Shown piece by piece: positions 57,099 through 64,000 of a stretch of 64,000 bases of DNA; within the stretch, counting starts at the first letter, position 1; each line of letters begins with the position of its first letter. The translations under genes and the position numbers were made by a program. The notes under the pieces were generated by a model, which saw only the letters and a list, made by a program, of their open reading frames with translations, was not told the DNA's origin and did not search any database. The DNA comes from Heloderma charlesbogerti. Lineage: Eukaryota; Chordata; Lepidosauria; Squamata; Helodermatidae. The DNA lies in NCBI GenBank assembly GCA_026122225.1, contig JANEZZ010001868.1:310001-374000 (forward strand), written 5' to 3'.

Positions 57099-57934
57099 AG
57101 CCTTTGCAAGCACACGGTATATGGTACGTGGAAGGCAAAAGGAAGAAAAAACACATGCATGCCTCACAGCAGTATTGATGCCAGGGTCAACACTCTGCAC
57201 CCCCAAAAACCTTTCTCCGAACATTGTCATGCTTTCCCACAATTTTTGTATGTGATTTATTTTTGACCCCACTCACATGCTCAGGAAACAAAATAGATTG
57301 AGAACTTGGGCCCAGCACTCGTCCTTATGTGACGGACCCAGGTGCTAACTGGTGGCAGGCAACCAGTTCGTTGTCTTTCAATTGGATTTGGAGAGGACGA
57401 CATGAATAGGGGACAGTCATCTGGCAGCCCTTCCAAGAGAGGATTGCCTTCTGTCAAAGAGGAGCCTTGGCCACCCTGGTTTGGGGTCGGTGGGGGAGAG
57501 GAGGACAGAAGGGCTGGGGAAACAGAACGGTGTGTGCCGTTCAGCAAAGCCAACGTCACAGCCAACTCCGTCCTCTGCCAAGGAGCCTTCAGATGTCCAG
57601 CTTGGCTGACGTCTTTTGGAGGGCTCTTGGGAGACCCGGGCTGGCGAAGAGAGGCCCAATTTGGCCCTGGCTTTGAAGAGAGTGTTGCAGTTGGCCAGAG
57701 GAAAACAAACAGAGCAAGGAAAATGTGGCAGGCCGATAAGGACAGAGCTCGCCTGGCTACAGGGGTCTGTTATGCTAACCCTGGAACCATCAGCTCTTCC
57801 AGTGAGGAAGGAAGGAAGGAGCCAGGAGAAAGGAAGTATTAATCAGGCACAACATAAACACGTCGGGACCACACGTCCCCGCCCAGCTGGCCCAAAGGAG
57901 AAGCCACTCACCGGACACAACAATTGCCGACGCG
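57090..57934 (+). promoter_or_regulatory. Upstream region and probable 5' UTR of PLVAP
   Basis: About 850 bp between a SINE and the PLVAP ATG with little repeat content. I see no TATA box or clear core promoter; a purine-rich stretch with GGAA cores (57705-57730, 57805-57840) could bind ETS factors, which fits endothelial genes. Open frames here have no recognisable product. Confidence 0.3.
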
Positions 57935-58294
57935 ATGGAGAAGAACCCATACAGCATGGCCAAGCTGGGCTTGGAGGGCAAAAACAGCCTGAAACCCAAG
58001 CGGGACTGTGGATTCTACGTCAAATATTTCTTCCTCTTCCTCTCGCTCATCCAGTTTCTCATCATCTTGGGGCTGGTGCTCTTCATGGTGTATGGCAACC
58101 CCCAAGAAAGCACCAAGAAGCGCCTGGATGGGCTGTCGGAGCAGTTGGACCACTGTCACAAGAGCTCGGGCAACCTCAACAAGGAGACTGCCATTCTGAA
58201 ACGCCAGGTCAATGCCAGCCGAGTGGAGAGCTTCAAGGCCCACGTGGAGGTGACCCGGATCAATCAAACCTTGAGGACCTGCAACGCAGAGAAG
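57935..58294 (+). CDS. PLVAP: PLVAP exon 1 (gene continues beyond the window)
   Basis: PLVAP is an endothelial type II glycoprotein that builds the diaphragms of fenestrae, caveolae and transendothelial channels. Seen: 120 codons from ATG 57935 to donor AAG|GTACGT (phase 0). Residues 1-30 are cytoplasmic (basic, Cys25); about 31-53 is the membrane segment, whose SLIQFLIILGLVLFMVYGN matches my recollection of human PLVAP. The start of the luminal part follows, with sequons N93 and N110, Cys74 and Cys116. Exon length and phase also fit human exon 1. The rest of the gene (most of the coiled coil and the proline-rich end) is not in the window; 58295-64000 is intron 1. Phase-0 exit and a Cys just before the donor are shared with gene B and, loosely, genes A and C. 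Confidence 0.93.
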
Positions 58295-58552
58295 GTACGT
58301 TCCATGTTTCTGGATGGCACATCTCCACGGCAGACAGATACTAGCGTGAAGCACTGGGGTGAAAGACAACTCGTGGGTTGCAGGGGAGAGGGATCTTTTC
58401 TATGTTCCCTGATTCCTTGGAAGAAGACTAGTTCCCTTAACGGAGTACATGATATTGAGTACCTTATAGAAAGGTTGGAGATGATGATGTTGATGATTAA
58501 TAAGAATAAGAATAAGGATGGTTTGGAGAAAGTGGATTGAGAAAAGCCTGCA

Positions 58553-58577
58553 TATAAATAAATAAATAAATAAATAA
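58553..58577. repeat. (AAAT)n
   Basis: Six units in PLVAP intron 1. Confidence 0.9.
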
Positions 58578-59139
58578 AATTAATAATTCTACATTCAATA
58601 AATTAATAACTTTTCTTATGCCACCAGTTCATTCATTGATAGAATTTGCTGCCGCCATCATTTACATCTGGTGCAGGCAAGCTGGGGCCCTCCAATTATT
58701 TAGGACTACAATTCCCATCAGCCAGAACCAGCATGGGGCCAACAGTAAGGGATTATCGGAGTTGTCATTCAAAAGCATTGGGGGGCAGGGCGCCTCATCC
58801 CGGATTTTATGGCAATGGCCGCTAAGCTTAGATTGAAAGGCCAAGTTGTTTGAAGGATCCTGTTACCTTCATGTCCAGCTCTTGACATCTGGCTGTCCAC
58901 CATTGGACACTGGACACTGGGTTAGGTCTTTTTCGGTTAGGTCATTTGGGGGTTAGGACACTGGGTTATGTCTTTTTAGGGTTAAGTCTTTTTAGCTGGC
59001 GATGACGGGATTGACCCTATATGTGCAATGTAGGTGGCCTGCCGCTGAGCAATCAAAACCCTTCCTGTGGTCTCTCTCTCCTTACTCCCAAGAACTGGGG
59101 CGGAGATTTGATCCAAGTCATCCCAAAGTTGCAGGACAC

Positions 59140-59167
59140 TCTTTCTTTCTCTCTCTCTCTCTCTCTT

Positions 59168-59199
<32 letters not shown>

Positions 59200-59200
59200 G
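59140..59200. repeat. (TC)n(AC)n microsatellite
   Basis: CT run followed by CA run. Confidence 0.95.
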
Positions 59201-59755
59201 TAATTATGGGACTTTGAAAGATTTGATATGAGAAAAGTTAAAAAGATTCACCCCAGGCCAGCTATACCCTGGGCCATGCGGGACATCTTAAAAGGCATCC
59301 CGCTCAATGCAAGAGGAAACTAAAATTTGGAACACCATGTTTGGGCAGAATCATTCCCACCGGATGAGGCCCATGGGGTGGCAGGGAAGAAGCAGAATGG
59401 GACCAAGACCTTGTGTTGCATAGGACTGGGCCCTGCATCAGCCTAAACCTGCATATAAATTAAAAATATTGTTGCAAATCAAGAAGCACGCTACCTTTGC
59501 TTTTGGGTATGGCAAAAGCCATCACAAAGCGTTCCTTCCACTCCATGCACCTGGGGAATGTTCAAGCGCTTTCCTTGTCATGCGCACGGTGAGGCTTCGT
59601 CAATTTATTGATCGAGGACTTAACTGATTGCCGCATGGCTTAGCCAAAAACAAAGGTAGCAGGCTTCTTGATTTGCACGGGCCGTACCCAAAGACATAGT
59701 AGCGGCCGTCTTGATTTGCAATGATATTTTTAATTTATATGCAGGTTTAGGCTGA

Positions 59756-59893
59756 TTCAGAACCCAATCCTGTGCATATTTAGGCAGAAAAGTCCTACAG
59801 CTCCCAGCATTCTCAGCTAGCATGGTTGGCTGGGGAATGCTGGGCGTTGTAGGATTTTTTCCTGTCTAGTCATGCTTAGAACTGGGCCCTTAA
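59756..59893. mobile_element. TTAA MITE copy
   Basis: ccaatcctgtgcatatttag ... cctgtctagtcatgcttaga with one hairpin unit. Confidence 0.6.
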
Positions 59894-60199
59894 TTGATTA
59901 ATCTCATAAAACACAGACAGCTCATCAGTGAAGATCTCCTTAATAAGGTGGCAATACTACAATTATAGGATAGATAGATAATGCATCTTCTTCTCCAATT
60001 ACCCATCTCTATTTCCACACACCCTTCCTCCCCTGTCTCCCTTGAATCAGCTTTGAGCACGCTTCCATGTGTGACATTCACCATGGGATCCCCACGCTTT
60101 GTTTACTTGCTTAGATTGTAAGCCCTGTGGGGGCAAGGACCCTCTTGCACTCTTGCAAAAGCACCGGGCGCATGGAAAGATTCAGAAGAGAGGGCCAGT

Positions 60200-61383
60200 G
60201 GCTGCTGCCCTATGCTCACTAGCCACTGGCCAGACGGTAAATGTTTTTACAGACTCAGAATATGCTTTCAGCACGTGCCATGCAACTGAGCAAATGTGAA
60301 AAAACCATGGCTTCATAACTTCAAGTGGCAGTGGAACAGCACATAGAACATTGATTGCTGACTTATTAGACGATATTCATGTGCCTCGAGGCATCGTTAT
60401 CATCCACTGCAAAGCCCACATGGCATGTCCTATTTCATTAGGCAACACGCGGGCAGATGCAGTGGCAAAGGCAGCCTTAAAAGCGCAGTGCGCCCCTCCT
60501 TTTTCTTTACAGGTACCTCTGTTAACCCCTCTAACTGTTTCTGAAATTTCCCTTTTCCAGTCACAAGTCTCATTACAGGAGCAGAAAGCATAGAATCTTG
60601 CAGGAATCACAGAACACCCTAATAGACTATTTTGTTTTATGGATGGCCGACCCGTTCCACCCCATATACTTGCCTATTGGCTTGCTGATGTGTCTCATCA
60701 GCAAGGACACATGTGCAGAAGGGGGGTGGTTACTAACCTTCTTAAGCATTGAGATATTCCAGGCATCCATGCAGTTACAGACGAAATATGGAGATGTGCC
60801 TCCTGTGCTGCTCACAATGTGGGCCAGTACACCCGTACACACCCTGGGGTTGCGCCCCGATCTAAAATGCCAAGAGTGGCATAGCAAATGGATTATATGG
60901 AGTTGCCTCCAGCAGAAAAGAAAAATTTCACACTCCATATCATCCACAGTCCTCAGGTATGGTAGAACGCATAAATAACACTCTGAAAAACACCTTAGCA
61001 AGAATTGGACAGTCCACGGGCCTAAAATAGCCCCAGGCATTGCTTCTGGCCTTAATAAAGGTTAGAAACACTCCAAATCAACAAACAGGTCTAACCCCTT
61101 TTGAAATTTTCTTTAGCAGGCCCATGCCAACAAAGTTGCATGTGCTAAGCAGCCCCAGCACTGAGGAAACTAATGGACCTGCAGGTGAGATATGTAAAAG
61201 CACTCACTAAAACTTTGTCAAGCTTCCACCAACAGACCCAGAAGCCTGAAGAGTCATGCCATGAGATTCGTGCTGGTGACTGGGTGTGGATAAAGAGCCA
61301 CAGACAGAAGACGTGTCTCCAGCCCCAGTAGGAAGGTCCATGTCAAGTCTTAGCCACTTCACATACAGCTGTTAGAGTTGCCG
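60200..61383 (+). mobile_element. Endogenous retrovirus, broken pol (RNase H and integrase)
   Basis: Fragments in order on the + strand: an RNase H piece with the FTDS motif (about 60250), a GNTRAD-type RNase H end (about 60440), then integrase pieces up to an LTPFEIFF-type motif near 61095. Stops and frameshifts interrupt all of it; gag and protease are not seen. The layout suggests a class I (gamma-like) element. The right side is cut by Bov-B at about 61384. Confidence 0.75.
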
Positions 61384-62118
61384 AGAGGCTGAGAAACCTG
61401 TACGAGGGTCAAGAAGCAACAGTAAGAACCGTACATGGAACAACCAATTGGTTCAAAATTGGAAAGGAGTACGGCAAGGCTGTATATTGTCGCCCTGCTT
61501 ATTTAACTTATATGCAGAGTACATCATGAGAAACGCCGGGCTGGATGAATCACAGGTCGGAATTAAGATTGCCAGGAGAATTATCAACAACCTCAGATAC
61601 GCAGACGATACCACCCTAATGGCAGAAAGCAAAGAGGATCTAAAGAGCCTCTTGTTGAGGGTGAAAGAGGAGAGTGCAAAAGCTGGTTTGAAACTCAACA
61701 TTAAAAAAACGAAGATCATGGCATCTGGCCCCATCACTTCCTGGCATATAGAAGGGGAAGAAATGGAAGCAGTGACAGATTTTACTTTCTTGGGCTCCAA
61801 GATCACCGCAGACGGTGACTGTAGCCATGAAATTAAAAGACGCTTGCTCCTTGGGAGGAAAGCTATGGCAAACCTAGACAGCATAGTAAGAAGCAGAGAC
61901 ATCACCTTGCCGACAAAGGTCCGTCTAATCAAAGCTATGGTTTTCCCAGTAGCAACGTATGGCTGTGAGAGCTGGACTTTAAGGAAGGCTGAGCGCGAAG
62001 AATTGATGCTTTCGAACTGTGGTGCTGGAGAAGACTCTTTCGAGTCCCCTGGACTGCAAGGGGGTCAAATCAGTCAATCCTAAAGGAAATCAACCCTGAG
62101 TGCTCATTGGAAGGACAG
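61384..62118 (+). mobile_element. Bov-B (RTE) LINE RT fragment inside the retrovirus
   Basis: GVRQGCILSPCLFNLYAEYI and RYADDTTLMAES (YADD catalytic box), then VTDFTFLGSKITADGDCSHE. The frame runs 61448-62083. Both Bov-B ends are missing. Confidence 0.92.
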
Positions 62119-62676
62119 AGCTCTATATATAATGTTATATATAGCTCTATATATAATGTTGGCTCAGCAAAGAGGAGTATGTGCTGTAATTAACTAATCT
62201 TGCTGTTTCTATGTCAATCATAACAGTAAAATAGAAACAGATTTAGCAAAAATAAAAGAGGCTGTACATGTTTTACACCAAGTAAATTCTGACTAAGTAG
62301 GAGGATGGTTTGATTGGCTAGATGACCTTCTCCCAAATATTAGAATAGCACTGAAACATCTGCTGGCCAAAATCTTAATGGGTATACTGAGAATTACTCT
62401 GTTGATTGTCTTGGCAATCCCAGTGTAGAAAGTATCCTTCTGTCTCTGCCAGAAAGCAAAAAAGATGCCGATAGCCCTGCAATGCAAATACCTCAGTATG
62501 GTAGCTATAGAAAAGGAACCTGACTATGCAGAATTCCAGGTTAAATATGAAGAAATGCATGTTATTGAAGGGATGGAGGGAGGTGGAAGTAATATCTTAA
62601 CTGAAGAAGAAGCAAATAAGCTAGCCCATATTGAAGTGTGATGCTTCCTTTAGTATAGAAGCATCAAAAGGGCGAT
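62119..62676 (+). mobile_element. Retroviral env remnant (transmembrane subunit)
   Basis: A CX6CC-like Cys motif (about 62175-62205) broken by a stop, followed by a WFDWL-type membrane-proximal piece, a hydrophobic anchor (about 62370-62425) and a cytoplasmic end to about 62640. At least two more stops. Not functional. Confidence 0.6.
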
Positions 62677-63180
62677 TGATAAGAATAATTTTTATTTTGC
62701 TAAAAGATCATTTTTAGCTTGTCTGCTATAACTAAGAGCAAGGCTCAGACGCACCCTAGCAACAGGCCTTAAGGAAAGGGGAACCTAAGAAAAGAAACTT
62801 GGAATGCTTCCACAATGTGCCAGACGTTTCCTGGAACGTATTCGCTCACTTGTTAGAAAGTTACTGACAAGGTCAGAAAACTGTTGCTTTCTAACTTCAC
62901 TAACTGTTGAGTCTGTAAAAGCTTTGCAATAAAGCAGTCCTAATTAGAATAATCGTACGATTAAGAAACTGCTGTGAATAACGGATATTGGGTGCCATAT
63001 ATGGTGATATACTGTGACTGGTCCTCGGGCCGGTTTTTCCTCAGGTATATGGATGCGTTGTTCTGGAAGGAGGGTCGTTGTTTCCCCTTTGTAGGCAGCC
63101 AACCTTCATGCATGAATGAAGGATTTGTGTTAGCTCAACCTTGACCTCCAGCCTCATTCCTTATTGAGCGGAGAACCCGA
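62677..63180 (+). mobile_element. Probable 3' LTR of the retrovirus
   Basis: Starts TGATAAG after a short purine run (aaaaggg) and has AATAAA at 62928-62933. The right border is uncertain. Unlike the solo LTR at 843. Confidence 0.5.
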
Positions 63181-63324
63181 CGGATGGTGCTCTAAGGGTG
63201 TGGCTGGCAGGAAAAGAGAAGCCGGAAGGCTTCAGAAAGCCAGCGTGCTCCTACCATGGGTGCTCTGTCCATGGTTTCTTTCTCGCCACACGCGAGCTGG
63301 GAACTCTGGCTTCTCTTTCCCTGG

Positions 63325-63400
63325 ATGAGCCAGAGTTAGAATTATAGAATAGTAGCATTGGAAGGGGCCTAGAAGACCATCGAGTCGGGGTTTGCTCCAA
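63325..63400 (-). mobile_element. CR1 3' tip, reverse
   Basis: attatagaatagtagcattg, gaaggggcctagaagaccat. Confidence 0.65.
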
Positions 63401-63565
63401 CTCTGGCTCATCGGGGGAGAGACACGCCACAGGCCTGCATCCACATGTCACAAGACCACAGACAGACGGTCCACTGTTTGTTTTGCCAACCCTGCTTGCG
63501 AGGGGAGATGAGTGCGAGCAACTGGGCAGCATACTGGCTCATTGGGGATGTCAGGGCTTCTTTGA

Positions 63566-64000
63566 GTTTGGGCCTAGTGTTTAAATTTGGGCCCAATGTT
63601 TGAATTTAGACCTAGCTTTGAATTTGGGCCTCGCATTGAATTTAGGCCTAGCTTTGAATTTGAGCCTAGTCTTTGAATTCGGGCCACCTTTGAATTTAGG
63701 CCTGATGTTTGAATTTGGGCCTAGCATTGAATTTGGGCCTAATGTTTGAATTTGAGCCTCGCTTTGAATTTGGGCCTAATGTTTGAATTTGGGCCTCGCT
63801 TTGAATTTGGGCCTAGCATTGAATTTAGGCCTAGCGTTGAATTTGGGCCTTATTTGAATTTGGGCCTAGCGTTGAATTTGGGCCTAATGTTTGAATTTGG
63901 GCCTCGCTTTGAATTTGGGCCTAGTGTTTGAATTTGGGCCCAATGTTTGAATTTAGACCTAGCTTTGAATTTGGGCCTCGCATTGAATTTAGGCCTAGCT
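63566..64000. repeat. Minisatellite (GAATTTGGGCCTAG...) with higher-order period
   Basis: Units of about 16-20 bp. The block from 63571 recurs at 63918 almost base for base, a period of about 347 bp. Runs off the window. Confidence 0.9.

Overview
The window looks like nuclear DNA from a squamate reptile, most likely a lizard. This rests on the repeats: CR1 LINEs with the squamate-type 3' tail (ttccaaccctactattctatgattctatg), Sauria-type SINEs, Bov-B (RTE) LINEs, L2 LINEs, hAT-type foldback MITEs and very abundant microsatellites. The genes are split by introns with GT/AG borders and all lie on the + strand. I could not assign a species.

Between 10.1 and 64 kb there are four genes in one direction, each starting with an exon for a short cytoplasmic tail, one transmembrane segment and the start of a coiled coil (type II membrane topology). 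Gene A (exons 10094-17066, 291 aa) is a tetherin/BST2-like gene with a YxxL motif in the tail, repeated coiled-coil exons, N-glycosylation sites and a C-terminal GPI-anchor signal. Gene B (22972-31572, 173 aa) and gene C (39608-47910 or to 49952, 250 or 238 aa) are shorter, diverged tetherin-like genes with the same intron phase series (0, 1, 2). The fourth (57935 to beyond the window) is exon 1 of PLVAP, the endothelial diaphragm protein, recognisable from its almost unchanged membrane segment. In human, BST2 and PLVAP are neighbours, and tetherin has been proposed to descend from a PLVAP-like ancestor. This window fits that picture and shows a three-gene tetherin-like array in a squamate.

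Layout. 1-9.3 kb: L2 and CR1 pieces, a solo LTR and a SINE; no gene seen. 9.3-17.4 kb: gene A with an interferon-response-like motif upstream. 17.4-22.9 kb: an old CR1 copy, SINEs and MITEs. 22.9-31.8 kb: gene B, with a 35-bp minisatellite in intron 1 and Bov-B in intron 3. 32-39.5 kb: a long CR1 copy split by a 974-bp hAT-like foldback element. 39.6-50.2 kb: gene C. 50.2-57.9 kb: repeats. 57.9-64 kb: PLVAP exon 1 and part of intron 1, which holds a broken endogenous retrovirus cut by a Bov-B fragment, and a higher-order minisatellite running off the window end.

If the reading is right, genes A-C encode membrane tethers (transmembrane anchor at one end, GPI lipid at the other, coiled coil between) that could hold enveloped particles at the cell surface. 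The three cytoplasmic tails differ, so trafficking and signalling may differ. All exon borders come from reading splice sites by eye; no transcript or database search was available.
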